A stretch of 64,000 bases of DNA from Chionoecetes opilio. Its lineage: Eukaryota; Arthropoda; Malacostraca; Decapoda; Majidae. The notes beneath the pieces are model-generated. The model had not been told where the DNA came from. It worked only from the letters and a program-made list of their open reading frames with translations, and made no database searches. The stretch is taken from NCBI GenBank assembly GCA_016584305.1, contig JACEEZ010003550.1:814574-878573 (forward strand). Direction: 5' to 3'. The translations under genes were made by a program, and so were the position numbers. Each line of letters begins with the position of its first letter. The first letter of the stretch is position 1. Of this stretch, positions 25,877 to 39,300 are shown in pieces.

Positions 25877-26808
25877 TATTTTTGCCTAAGCACAGTGGAT
25901 AACTTAGCAACCTGGGGGCAGTGAAGGGGGTTTAAAAAGGGGGGAGGGGGATCACTACTAAATAAGAGTGTTAATGGCGTCTCCATCGAACCGAATGTTT
26001 TGTAATGATTGGTTTGCATAAATTGTTTTGCTGTAATTTCATGGGGTTGTTTTTGTATCATCAGCCTTTGTTTCATATTCAGTTTTATTGATTTTGTTTG
26101 GAAGTTTTCTATATTCGCTTCGTCCTATCTTCATGACTTCGTGTTTTAACCTCATTCGTATTCTTATATCTCCTCATCTCATCTTTCCTGCTTCATTTCC
26201 ATCGGTTTTTGCACTTTTTCCTCTCGCATCTGCTATTCCATTTTGTCTTCTTATTTCTTTAGTATTCCTCATTGATGTCAACACTTTTTTAACCCACCAT
26301 CCATCCTTCTATGTTCTTTTCTGCCTCCTATATTTCCCGTGACAATGTACTCTTACTATCTATCCACAAAATCTATTTCTTTCCTTATCCATTCCCTATT
26401 CCTTTTCACCCTTTCTATCTTTCCCTTGAGTCTCCTTAATGTACGTTTTACAATGATACATCCAAAGAACACCAACTCGGCAGTGCACGAATCGGCCCCT
26501 TATACCGCCAGCCCGGGTCGTGCGCGCCTCTCGTAGTCATAACAATCCTTCTCTCCTCCTGTGATATATATTGTTAATTTTCTCTACCTTTCGGAAAATG
26601 GGAGAGATTGGGAGGGAGTGATCCGTCCGTATTTCCCGGGGAGGTGGGAAAGTAGGAGGAGGTGGAGGAAGAGAGAAATGCGTAGCAGGAAGAGGAAGAA
26701 GAGAAGGAAGGAAAGAAGGAATACAAAGGAAGAACAGACAGCAACGTTCCAACTGGGCCAAACGAGGCTGCCTGTGTAACTACTTTCTACCACCAAAAGA
26801 GAAGGAAG
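25877..26808. other. Unique stretch
   Basis: AT-rich with Leu/Phe-rich frames from 26088 to 26536. 26640-26730 is purine-rich. No recognised gene. Confidence 0.35.
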
Positions 26809-26898
26809 TAGTAGTAGGAAGAAAGAGTAGTAGTAGTAGTAGAAAGTAGGAAGGAAGGAAGGAAGGAAGGAAGGAAGGAAGGAAGGAAGGAAGGAAGA
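26809..26898. repeat. (TAG)n followed by (AAGG)n
   Basis: A TAG trinucleotide run (about 26826-26843) directly followed by about twelve AAGG tetramers (26848-26896). Confidence 0.93.
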
Positions 26899-27106
26899 AG
26901 AGAAGGAAAGAAGGAACAGAAGTCTTAACATTCAACTCAGGGAACTTATAAGGTGTAGGAATGTTCTCGAGCTTGAGCGACGCTGGAAACTTATTAATAT
27001 ACAAATTATTAAACTGATAACATACAAACTTTAATGTGAGAACGTTTGAGAGGCGCTCTTGGCTCTGCGATTTCACTGAAGCCGTCACGTTCTCATTAGC
27101 ATCGGC

Positions 27107-27220
27107 GGGAGGAGGTTGGAGGAGGCGATGGGAAGAGGAGGTAGGGGGCAGGAGGTGGAGGTGGAGGTGGAGGGGGGATGCAGGGGGCAGGAGGTGGAGG
27201 GGCGGGAGGGGCAGGAAAGG
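27107..27220. repeat. GGA/GGT-rich purine tract
   Basis: Built from GGAGGTGGAGGTGGAGG and two copies of GGGGGCAGGAGGTGGAGG about 45 bp apart. Confidence 0.85.
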
Positions 27221-28055
27221 GTAGTAATGTCTTTGTATGTCTGCAGTGTGAAGGTGGTGAAGTGTGAAGCGCCATTACCCTCGCTGAAGTGGTCATGGGC
27301 AGTCTGAGTGTGTGATGATGATGATGATGATGTCTTAGTAATGAATCTTCAGAGGAAATTGATGATTGATGTTCAGTTTGGGGTTTGTATCGTTTGGTGT
27401 TGTCATTCTTAGTACTGATACGGTCATTATTATTATTATCTGTATTGTTTTTGGTATATTTATTGCTGTGTTTGTTATATTACCACTATTTCTGATACCA
27501 TTATTACTACAACGACGTTTACTCTCGCTATCACTACTACTACTTATTTCGTTAAATTGTTAGAAATAAAAAAGAAAAGAAGACAACGACAACTCCAGGC
27601 TATCAACATCAGTGAGACTTAATTGTATCCCTGATGAATTTAATGAAAATATCAGATAAAAGAAAATGAACGTAATTAATTAATATTAGAGTAATTATGG
27701 AAAGCCTTAACATGGAACACTTAAATTTCATAAAAAAGGAAGTATAATAACTGAGTGACTAACACACACAAAAAAGACAAATTTATCTCAAGTAAAACAA
27801 ATGCTACGGATAATATATAAGAATTAGATAGTCACAGAGGTGTATTTTTTTCTTCGTTTTCTACAAGTGGCAAGGCAAGGCTGGGCGAGACAGACAAAGG
27901 CAAAGCACAGACAACGCGTCTTATCACACACATTAGCGAAAACTCGATCTGCGACGCATTAATCTTTCCACCTCACAACCATCAATGACACTCCAGCCGC
28001 TAATGGTCGCCGCCTCTGTAATGGGTAGGACTTATCTCCACCCGTTGTTATTGCT
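27221..28055. other. Unique AT-rich stretch
   Basis: Has a short (GAT)n at 27316-27331. Otherwise featureless AT-rich DNA, with a small C-run at 28059-28072 just after it. Confidence 0.4.
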
Positions 28056-29592
28056 ATGCCACCCCCCCCCCCCTTCCCTCTCCCTTACCCCTTTATTCCT
28101 CCCCTTTTAACTCCTCCTCTCCCTCTACCTCCTCCTCACTCGTATCTTTCATCATTTCCTGGTCTTTGCTATCCATGTCCCTTTTTTAATGTATTTTTAA
28201 TGTTTTCTGTTTTGTATTTCTTGGATTGGTATGTTGTTGTTTTATACTTTGTTTCATATGCTTTGTTTTTTGTATTTCCTTCCTCACCTTTACTCTCTCT
28301 CTCCTTCCATTTACAGTTATCACATTATCCCTTTTTTCTCTCCTTTCTTCACCTTTCTTTCCTCATCTCCCTCTTTATCTTCAACCTTGAATTCCTCTAA
28401 TCCTATCCTTTGTTTCCCCTTCGCCCGTTCCTCGTTCGCTCCATTCTAAACATCTATTAAGGTGTCCACGAACCACGAAGACTCACGGTAATAGGTTCCA
28501 AGGTGCTGGTTCCTCCCTTCATCTATTGCCTCTTATCATCCCTCAGGCCACGAGCTACGAGTCAGACCCGTTCAGCGCCGCAGCACCGTAACCCGTTCAG
28601 TCCAGTATTACGTTCAGTACCCAAACGGTCGCCCTTTACTTGTTCCTCCGGGCAGCCTGATGCACCGCCCTGCTGCTGCCACGCTGGGATTGGTTGGGCA
28701 AGCGAGGGCAAGGCCAATTGTTTCCTTACTCAGCGCAGGGATAGTTGTATCTAGTTTATTGTCGCGCGCCAAGTACAGCCGCCTGTTGTTAAAGGCAGTT
28801 TAAGGGAAGATGTTGTTTATTTTACGGTGACGTTCATAGGTTTCTGATTACCATTGGAGTGTATTGTAATATTATCTCCGTGTGTTTGCTTGGTGGAAGA
28901 AGGGAGAAGGGAATATTTTGTATGTTATTTTCGGTTTTTGTTTCTCCTTTTAGACTTTTCCTTTCTTGCAGGGAGGGTTTTGGGTCATTACGCTTGCCGA
29001 TCTTCACTCTAATGTCGAGGAATCTCCGGAGTGGTGCCGTAACTCTCGCCGCGGCACCCCCGGCCTAAAGGTCACCTCCTCGCCTGTGCGGGGCGGCGAG
29101 GCGGCTGGAGGGCCATCACGGGTCGATTAAGGCAGACATTGTAATGCATGCTAAGTCAAAGGCGGCTTGATGCGACCGCCCTCTGCTGGGGAAAGATAAT
29201 GAATGCAAACCCAGAATAAGGAACATTTATCATCAGTAAGAGGAAATCAGATTAAGGCCAAAAACCGGATGAGCAAAAGAGGATCCTAGAAGAATATTGC
29301 TAATGGACGAGGGAAAAGTTGAAGGTTTCCAATATATATTGACTATTTTCTAAAATGCCTAAAGAAGTGGAGAAGATTTTTGGAATCTAAATAGGATTAA
29401 GGACTCCGACACTGAAAGGATCTAAAAGCAAATGGAAGAGTAATAAACAATAAAAATGGTTTATATCTTTATGAAGGTGATAATGATACGTGTATAGATC
29501 ATGAGAAACAAAAGCATAAGTTTTTCATAGTGTTGAATAATGAGGCTAAAAATTGTCATACTCTTCCGTAAATTACAAAAAAATATCAACCA
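28056..29592. other. Unique stretch, GC-rich around 28530-28760 and 29030-29190
   Basis: About 1.5 kb with no arrays. The GC-rich patches are CpG-containing and non-repetitive, while the 29200-29590 part is AT-rich. An 83-codon frame at 28503-28754 has no recognised domain. Confidence 0.35.
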
Positions 29593-29683
29593 TAGGGAGA
29601 GCGGGGCAGGTTGCATCGAGGGTAGGTTGCATCATTGCCTCTAACTCGCATTAACTTTTTGTATTATTATTATTGTTGTAGTT

Positions 29684-29719
<36 letters not shown>

Positions 29720-29803
29720 TTAAGACGATGTACGTGTGATAACATGCGAGTTAGAGGCAATGATGCAACCTACCCTCGATGCAACCTGCCCCGCTCTCCC
29801 CTA
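29593..29803. mobile_element. Foldback element, perfect 57-bp inverted repeat, TA-flanked
   Basis: The left arm 29595-29651 and right arm 29744-29800 are exact reverse complements (57 of 57). Each arm begins with GGGAGAGCGGGGCAGGTTGC and contains AGGTTGCATC twice. The 92-bp loop carries a (TAG)n run. Outside the arms lie TA on the left (29593-29594) and CTA on the right (29801-29803), consistent with a TA target duplication. This fits a small non-autonomous foldback MITE. The superfamily is not decided by the sequence. Confidence 0.88.
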
Positions 29804-30244
29804 CAGAAGTGTGCCATTCAAAAGAAAAGTTCACGACCCTTATGGAGGAAAGTGAGACATAGACATCCTGTGGGTAACTTTGCCTTTATTACGGAAAAAA
29901 TATATAAAAGATTCCTTTACTCACTGATAACCTAAAGCGATAAAATCTGTTATGTATGATATTCGTTCTCACAATTGTTAACAGACCATCGAGCGTTGAA
30001 GGAAGATTTGAGTTTACTTTTCGTTCCCCTCAGCACCCAACACCTCGCCCTCTGCTCAGTGTTGCCAGCCAGCAGTGTTACCCAATCCGCCTCTACGCTT
30101 CGTCAGTGCGAGTCTTATTGAACTCAAAGAAAAGACGGACCCAGGCATCTAGAATCTCAATCTAAGTTTCGTTTTTCGTGATAGCGAGGAGCAAAGAAAG
30201 GGTCCGTGCTCCTCCGTACTCCATAGCAAGACTTTACGTGTCTA
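29804..30244. other. Unique stretch
   Basis: No array, gene or RNA recognised. A 69-codon frame at 29956-30165 is unremarkable. Confidence 0.4.
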
Positions 30245-30564
30245 TTTTCCAATTTCGAGAAGAATTAAAGGAAGAACAAACGCTTAAGAGCCATAAAACT
30301 CTAGGTATATATAATTCAATTTAATATAAAGTTGGATCCACGTTAAGTCGACTTGCTTGCTCTTTGCCCCCGATGTTATTTTAGAGAATTTCATTGTTTA
30401 CCCTTTTTCCAATTTCGAGAAGAATAAAAGGAAGAACAAACGCTTAAGAGCCATAAAACTCTAGGTATATATAATTTAATTCAATATAAAGTTAGTTGCA
30501 CGTAAAGTCGACTTGCTTTCTCTTTGCCTCCGATGTTATTTTGGAGAATTTCATTATTTAAGGC
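30245..30564. repeat. Tandem duplication, exact period 160 bp
   Basis: Units 30245-30404 and 30405-30564 align without net indels and differ at only a small number of positions. The shared text includes CCAATTTCGAGAAGAAT, GGAAGAACAAACGCTTAAGA, GCCATAAAACTCTAGGTATA and GAGAATTTCATT. Confidence 0.95.
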
Positions 30565-30808
30565 AAAGGGACCAACCAACAGGGCGAAGAACCGGGCCAG
30601 CCAAGTTTATTGTCTCCCTCGAGCCCCTGGCCACCTCCCAAACCTTTACTGCTTAATGAAGTGTCGACCCTAAACTACAATTAGCCGCTTTTCTGTGGAT
30701 TTTATTGCGAACTTCAGGGATTAAAAGCTATCGATTCGGCTCGTAACTGTAGGTGAAGTAAAAGAAACACCGATTGGTCTTGAGTTGGGCAATGAAAGGT
30801 TGGTGAAG
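30565..30808. other. Unique stretch
   Basis: A short unique segment. Nothing recognised. Confidence 0.4.
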
Positions 30809-31254
<446 letters not shown>

Positions 31255-31372
31255 AAGGGGTGCAGGGGGGGCTAACGGGGAAAGGTGGGGGGCTCGTAGG
31301 TGGGGGGCGGGGCTAGAAGGGGGGAAAGGGGGGTCGTTTTCATCGCGAGGGGGCGTAGAGGGGAGGTCTTCG
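31255..31372. repeat. G-run cluster, quadruplex-prone
   Basis: More than eight runs of four to seven G within about 115 bp on the plus strand, with short loops of A, CTA or CGTAGGT type. It is not a regular tandem repeat. Confidence 0.8.
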
Positions 31373-31812
31373 GGGTCACACACAGAAGAAGGTGAAGGAG
31401 GAAGCGGCAGTGCGGGAGGAGATGAGGGGAAAAATAGTGAGAGAGTTTATGAGGCGAAAGAAAGAGAGTAAATTGGTCAAAGGTGGTTCCTGAGACAAGT
31501 CCTTCAGGATATCTAATTAGCAGAGTCTACCAGGTGGAAAAAGGATCCTACCTGTCACCTGCGTCGTCAGCGTGGGCTCAGGACCCCCTTCGACTTGACT
31601 GGGCGATGAGGCACCACGCGGAAAGGAACAGTGCAGGTCCGGACGTATGAGGGAAGAAATCACTCGCTATAGACTAAAGGAAATGAACCCATCGATGAGT
31701 ACCTTTTTTTTTTATTAGTAGACTCTTGACTTCCTGTCATTTTTTATCCCCCGTCTGTCCAACCTTCCCATAAGAAACTCCGAAGTGGATTAGAAGTTAG
31801 CTCCATTTTTTT
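31373..31812. other. Unique stretch
   Basis: Purine-rich at its start, then mixed. No gene recognised. Confidence 0.4.
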
Positions 31813-32490
<678 letters not shown>

Positions 32491-32492
32491 AG

Positions 32493-32679
32493 GGAATGAG
32501 GGGTGGAAGGGGAAAAGAGGGGACGAGGGATGGAAGGGGAAAAGAGGGGACGAGAGATGGAAGGGGAAAAGAGGGAACGAGGGATGGAGGGGGAAGGAAG
32601 GGAACGAGGGGTGGAAGGGAAAAGAGGGGACGAGGGATGGAGGGGGAAGGAAGGGAACGAGGGGTGGAAGGGGACGAGG
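32493..32679. repeat. 27-bp minisatellite, GGAAGGGGAAAAGAGGGGAC type
   Basis: About seven imperfect units of GGAAGGGGAAAAGAGGGGAC plus GAGGGAT. Some are replaced by GGAAGGAAGGGAACGAGGGG variants arranged as a higher-order pair. Confidence 0.92.
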
Positions 32680-32939
32680 CCGCAACCATGTCACGTTTTC
32701 TTTGTGGAATATTTGTAATCTCTGCGGCTCGTGTGGCCATGTCAGGTTGTATGTCGCGAGAAACCTTGAGGGTAAAGGATTCTATGTTAGATTTCTTTAT
32801 TTTTTGGGGGGGGGTTTTGTATCATCGTTTGTTTACTAGTTTGGTTATTTCAGCTCATTTTAGTAATTGTCGGCCGTTTACGTATTACTTTAGTTTATGT
32901 GAAAGTTTTGTCAGTTTTGTAGCTTGTTTTTGTATTGAT

Positions 32940-33056
32940 TTTTTGTCTAGTTTGATTTTTGATGCTATTTCCTCGTCTTTACACAACAATATTTTGTAGT
33001 TATTAAGATCTCGTGTGCCATATTTGCTAGCCATGAAATAGACACTCCTAAACAGT
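32940..33056. repeat. Left copy of a diverged direct repeat around SINE-B1
   Basis: Shares GATTTTTG, TTTCCTCGTCT, ACA-CAAC, TGTAGTTATTAA and TGCCATAT-TGCTAGCC with 33455-33598, in the same order and orientation. Confidence 0.75.
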
Positions 33057-33064
33057 TTTGCCAG

Positions 33065-33424
33065 TTTTTTTTTTTTTTTTTTATTATTTTTTTTTTACAT
33101 TTGTGCCTATAGCGCCTGTAGGCATTGGTGATCCAGGGATCGGATGGTAGTCTCTGGAGGTTCACTTGAGGGGTGTGATGGTTGGTCCTCGCCCGTGGTG
33201 GCGCAGGCAGGATTTTTATAGTGACGCCTGTGATTAGAGGCTCATGCCGCCCCCCTGTGTCCTCCGATGCACTCGCAATCGAAGGTAGAGTTGATGGACA
33301 GGGCATGTGGGTGTTCTTAGGCCACTCGACGGTGCAGAAAGGTTTTGGTTTTCTTCGAGGATTGAGCTCGGGTCACCGAGAACGCCAGTCGGAGACGCTA
33401 ACCACTCCGCTACCGCCTCCCCAG
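33065..33424 (-). mobile_element. tRNA-derived SINE, copy 1 (SINE-B)
   Basis: On the minus strand the element starts near 33424 with an A-box GGTAGCGGAGTGGTTAGCG. It continues through GTCACCGAGAACGCC-complementary sequence and a degenerate B-box (CCCGAGCTCAATCC), then a body of about 280 bp, and ends in an A-rich tail (the T-run at 33065-33100 on the plus strand). A second copy at 44185-44532 matches over nearly the whole length. Frames on both strands are conserved between the copies only because the DNA is. Target-site duplications are not evident. Confidence 0.88.
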
Positions 33425-33454
33425 CGTGCAAACACATTGCATGTGTTTGTAGTT

Positions 33455-33598
33455 TATTTCGTTAGATTTTTGTTTTGCTTTTTCCTCGTCTGTATACAAC
33501 CTACTTTTTATTATGTAGTTATTAATTAACGTCTCATATATTATTTAATCTGCCATATCTGCTAGCCTTGCCATAGAAACTCTTAAGCCGTTTGGTAA
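33455..33598. repeat. Right copy of the diverged direct repeat
   Basis: Homologous to 32940-33056, with an extra AT-rich insert (ATATTATTTAAT). Offset is about 515-540 bp. Only one SINE copy is present, so the SINE may have entered a pre-existing tandem duplication. Confidence 0.72.
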
Positions 33599-34240
33599 TA
33601 GTGCCACGTACTCACACAATGCTCTGGGATCTCGTCTGTACACCTGAACCTCTACCTACCTTGCCTACCTGCCTCCCCTTTTTTCCCCTCACGCCAGTCT
33701 CCCCTTTACCTTCCCGCTGGTATGTTTGCGGGAACAACACACGTTCTCTTATACCCTCTGCGGCTTCCTCCTCTCTGCCACATTAGCCATTCTCCCTTTC
33801 TACTTGAGGTTTTTTTTCTATGTAATGTCCTTTTTGCCATTCTGTACGGCACCCTTACTGGCGTTTTGTTCAAGTAATTTTCGTTTATTTTTTCGTGATT
33901 TTTTTTTCATTAACGTGATTATATCTACATTGTGTTTTAGAATAATATGCATTTTTTATTCGTTATTCACAGCCTTGAATCGTTTTTGCTCTTTATCTAG
34001 ATTTTGAGGTTGAAAAGTCGTAGTTTTTTTCCATTGTTTGTGTGATTTGTCCATCTTGCTATATATGATCTTACATAACAATAGGAAGGTTTTTCTGCTC
34101 CTCTCTCTATATTATTGTAAGCACCTTAATTTATAAACCTCCTCAATTGTGATCACTTCCATTTAGTTATCATCTACGTTCTTGTGCTTACCTTACCTTC
34201 TCTTCCGTATCTCTGTCACTCTTTCACGTCTCGTCTGCGT
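33599..34240. other. Unique T-rich stretch
   Basis: A Phe/Leu-rich frame at 33726-34007 follows from T-richness. Nothing recognised. Confidence 0.4.
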
Positions 34241-34274
34241 CAAGTCAAGTCAAGTCAAGTCAAGTCAAGTCAAG
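34241..34274. repeat. (CAAGT)n pentanucleotide repeat
   Basis: Six perfect CAAGT units plus CAAG. It is not a telomere motif. Confidence 0.95.
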
Positions 34275-34725
34275 GTTAGACACATTAAATTATCTCCTCC
34301 GTCACGTCGTCTTGCCTCCCTCAGGAACTTGTGGAGGCGTGCAGGGCGTCTCCACCTCCTGTTCCCTCTCTGACGTCAAATTCCACTCAACCTTGAACTT
34401 GGCAGGACAGAAAAAACCTCGCAAATTTGCAACACGATTTTTTTTCCAAGGACAAACGACTCTTGAGAATCCTCGCGACGGAGCTTGAAGTGAAATGGAA
34501 GCTACTGTTTATAAGGGTCATTTCGTAGCCCGGGTGCTTGCCTCCGCCTGCGTCCCCTCGTCGCCGCTCTGGCCACCCGTCGTTCTCTCCTCCTTGGTAA
34601 GAAAAGTCACTCTCCTCCCTAGGCGCTCAACTTGTCGTTCTGAATCCCCGTAAAAATGGAAATTCGAGGTTAAAAATCTGGGTTAGTCCGTTGTAGGAGA
34701 GTGTATTGCTTCTTCCGTCCACTTA
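34275..34725. other. Unique stretch
   Basis: Mixed sequence. No gene recognised. Confidence 0.4.
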
Positions 34726-34809
34726 TCCTCCTCCTCCTCCTCCTCCTCCTCCTCCTCCTCCTCCTCCTCCTCCTCCTCCTCCTCCTCCTCCTCCTCCTCC
34801 TCCTCCTCT
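34726..34809. repeat. (CCT)n trinucleotide array, about 28 units
   Basis: Pure CTC/CCT triplets. They give the poly-Leu start of a 146-codon frame that I reject as a gene. Confidence 0.96.
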
Positions 34810-35644
<835 letters not shown>

Positions 35645-35978
35645 CGATACATTCCCATGCTAATAGTGTCTCCTGTGTCCATAAAGTGGTCGTCCCTTGA
35701 TAGGGTCACCGGAAAGCCCAAGATTCTCAGTGTCTGCCGAACTGTCGCTGCCCCCCCCCCTTCCGTCCCCCCTTCCGTCCCCCCCCACCCCTTTCCGCCC
35801 CCTTCAGTGTTCCCTTCCTGTCTTCTCTCTTCCTTAGGACCATTTATAGGCGTGTGTCGTGTGTCGCTTTGTGTACATTTTCTCTGACACCCACAAAAGT
35901 TCCCTCCAGTAAAGCTGAGAATCCCGCGGCGCCGCATGTCGTCATTTACACTCCCGCCCCTCAGGGATTTTCATGCTT
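35645..35978. other. Unique stretch with C-runs
   Basis: 35751-35808 has repeated CCCCCCTTCCGT words. Otherwise nothing recognised. Confidence 0.4.
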
Positions 35979-36202
35979 TTAACCCCTTGAGGCCCAGAAC
36001 GTAATTTCCATTGTAATTTGGCTACAAAAATTGGACGATTTTTTGTGAATATAAGCAATATTTTATGACCTGTTTAGATATGACCTGTTTAGTATCTTTG
36101 TCGACTAACTAATTTGGTATATTCAGTTACTTTCCGTAATTTAATGGCTAACAACAGACAATTTTATATAGCAAAGGAAAGATCTGAGTCTCAAGGGGTA
36201 AA
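35979..36202 (+). mobile_element. MITE with TTAA target site, copy C (piggyBac-like)
   Basis: Left end TTAACCCCTTGAGGCCCAGA with TTAA at 35979-35982. Right end TCTGAGTCTCAAGGGGTAA, where the last TTAA has decayed to TAA. It is collinear with copies A and B. A small internal duplication (GACCTGTTTAGATAT then GACCTGTTTAG) is specific to this copy. Confidence 0.86.
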
Positions 36203-37950
36203 AAAGCGTTGGAAGTATGTCACTCGAGATTGTTGTCTGTATTTCGTGCCGTTCTGGAGCATTTTTCTGCCCTGGTTGTTTGAGGATTTTTGCTTCAGGA
36301 AATTGGTCCTAATTTTCCGAGCTTCACTCCAATTATTGCTTTGTTCTTGTGTCGAGGCTCGGCCAATCAGCTGTCCGGTTCCGGGTGTTGGTGATGCCGG
36401 CCGAACAAGCTCAGGTTATTCACAGCTGCCATTTAGTTAACAAGTTTGCTGTGTTCTTTTATGTAATTACTCTCGGCGTCTGCGTTATTTGGTTGTTCAT
36501 GAGAGATTTTATAGAACACTTTTTTTCCCTTTATTTTTTTTTGGGGGGGTAGTAAAAGTACCTTCATATATTATTGCTTTCATATATAATTACTACTTAC
36601 TATTACTTATTATTATTATTTATTTACTTATTATTATTACTTCATATATTATTATTGTTAATCAAGTTAAGGTACAAACAAAATAATTATGGTTGTTGAT
36701 TTTTTGCAACATGATATTAATTTCATCCCCCATTTTCCTTCTCACAGATATCCACTTAATTTTGTTGGCTTCTCTTTTACCCTGCGTCTCTTTTTCTTCC
36801 TTTCCTCCGCTCTCCAGTTCACTCCGGTCATTTTTCCACTCTCCTGCCCCCCATCATACCCCTGGCCCCCCCTTCATGTCCCTGACCCCCTGCCCCCCCA
36901 TCGCCTTCCCCCCCATCATGCCCCCCTGCCCCCCATCGCCCTCCCGCCCCGACATGAGACCCCTGATTGCTCTCTGTTATTTTCTCATCTAACGTCATTG
37001 TGGTGGCGGCCGGCCAGATGGTGCAACGCGATGCTTGGTCCTCGCTCCCAAAACACATTCGCTCGGGGGTGAAAGTACTTTGTCGTGTTGGAGGCTCGGG
37101 CGAGTTCTTTCTTCATTAAGTATATTTACCGTTATATTTAGCATACAGGTCTCGCATTCTCTATTTTTAACATACAGCTATACTCGCGTGGTCCTGTTTT
37201 CGGGTCTATACTTTAGATTTTCTTTAGATGGGTGCACACCTCTAGCCTGCTTTTACTTCTTTTTCTAGCCTGTTCAGGTATCTATACTTCAATGAGGAAA
37301 ACTATACTTCTTGGGGTTATTCAAATATCTTTTTCTCCTTTCTTTCTTGTGTCCTGTTGTCTTAATCTATTTTTCTCCTCTTGATATGTCTTATATTTTT
37401 TGTCCTCCGGTAGAGAAGCAACTTTATAGTTAACTTAAAGTCTCGGTCACACTTTGAGGTCCATGTGACGTCCCTCAACGCGGCTCTCATAACCTCGATC
37501 ACTCTGCCTTTGTTCCTGCGTCGCCCTGTGTGTTAGAGTCGAAGTCTTAACACCGACTCCTTTGAGGCTTTAACAGAAGGTTAGATAAGCGCTCGTAAAC
37601 CCGCAGTAGTGGCCCCAGTTTTTTTTTTCTACCGTATATATCTGGCTTTATTATCTCCGCCATTGAGGGCAAGGGGAAGAAAAGAACAGAGGAAGAGGAG
37701 AATTGTTTATGGTTCACGTTATACCACTGTGTTCCTCCTCTGCCTCTCTCCCTGCCATTCTTTGTAACATTTAGTCCTTCTGCTTACTGCTATTTTCTCC
37801 TCATCTTTGCCTCTCGCCTCCCTCCCATCCATCATGAAACCCAAGTCCAGTTTTACCAACTTTACGAACTCACGATGCAGAGAGTTGCGCTAACTTTTCA
37901 TGGGACGCGAGTAAGAGATTGAGAGGCTTAGTGGAGTGGAAACTAAGATC
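36203..37950. other. Unique stretch with AT-rich and C-rich patches
   Basis: 36565-36665 is a TTA/ATT-rich patch and 36845-36955 is C-rich with CCCCCCATC words. The frames (65-127 codons) are not recognisable. No gene supported over about 1.7 kb. Confidence 0.35.
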
Positions 37951-38060
37951 TTCATGTGGTGTCCATGGTGGTGGTGGTTGTGGTTGATGGTGGTGCTGCT
38001 GTATTGAAAATTGTGGTAGTAATGGTGGTGTTGGTTGTAGTGGTGATGATTGTTGTTGTA
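37951..38060. repeat. GGT/GTT-rich degenerate triplet tract
   Basis: GGTGGTGG with GTTGTGG variations. It translates to Val runs on one strand and Thr runs on the other. Confidence 0.75.
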
Positions 38061-38766
38061 GCGTTTATGATGATTGGTTTTTTCCCGTTCGTTTCACATA
38101 GTTTTTTGTGGAGTATTGTTGATAATTTCTTTAAAACAGTCATAGGTTTGTTTCTTTTATTTCTACGTCTATGAAATTAAGACAAACATCATTTTTTCCA
38201 TATTTATTCTTACATCACGGAGACGTTTTCACTACATTGTGTGGTTTTGGGGATATAGAATGATTTATTAGTCTGGTGGATATTTTCATTTCTTTGCTTT
38301 TATGACTCTATTGTTATTGTCGAGTGATTTTATGGTCTATTAGTGAGATGGAACAGCTAAGTTATTGAACTCTTCATTATCGTCATTGTAGTGTTAGTGT
38401 TACAACCGATACTTAAGTACTTTTTATTGTTACTCACTTTTTATTGTTTTCTTTACTTTGGTATCATTGCTATTATCTGGCCACTGTTCTTTAATTAGAG
38501 GAACAAGGCTATCTTAACAATATATCTGTCACGTAAAGGACGAGGAGACGCAATGCCGTGCCCTTAAGTGCCAGACCTGCCTCACATGTCCTGCCTGTCT
38601 CCTCGGAAGGGCAAAGCACTATTTATTGGTGGGTGTGTCCGGCCATTACCTTGAGGACACGCCCGCCTGCTGACCAATGCGGCGAGTGTCCTCCTGACGC
38701 CCCTCCTGACGTCTCCTGACCCTCCTGCACGGTTCACGACCTGCACACCGTTCTAAACTCACGTTA
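38061..38766. other. Unique stretch
   Basis: AT-rich, then GC-richer at 38530-38760 with several TCCTGAC/CCTCCTGAC words. No gene recognised. Confidence 0.35.
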
Positions 38767-38773
38767 TACCTCT

Positions 38774-38830
<57 letters not shown>

Positions 38831-38994
38831 CTCTCTCTCTCTCTCCTCTCTCTCCTCTCTCTCTCTCTCTTCTCTCTCTCTTCTCTCCTCTCTCTCTCCT
38901 CTCTCTCTTCTCTCTCTCTCTCTCTCTCCTTCTTCTCTCTCTCTCTCTCTCTCTCTCCTCTTTCTCTCTTCCTTCTCTCTCTCTCTCTCTCTCT

Positions 38995-39062
<68 letters not shown>

Positions 39063-39124
39063 CTCTCTCTCTTCTCTCTCTCTCTCCTCTCCTCTCTCTT
39101 CTTCTCTCTCTCTCTCTCTTCTTC

Positions 39125-39179
<55 letters not shown>

Positions 39180-39300
39180 CTCTCTCTCTCTCTCCTCTCT
39201 TCCTCTCTCTCTCCTTCTTTTCTTTCTCCTCTCTCTTCTCTCTCTCTCTCTGTCTCTCTCTCTTCTCTCTCTCTCTCTTTCATCTTCTCTCTTCCTCTCC
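38767..39300. repeat. Long imperfect (CT)n array, over 500 bp
   Basis: CT runs broken every 6-40 bp by TTC or CCT steps across the whole length. This is a much older and more decayed array than the pure ones at 10.5 and 12 kb. The 174-codon Arg/Glu frame on the minus strand is its translation. Confidence 0.96.

Noticed and set aside
36565..36665. AT-rich tract as a possible origin or matrix-attachment site
   Set aside because: Nothing beyond composition supports it.
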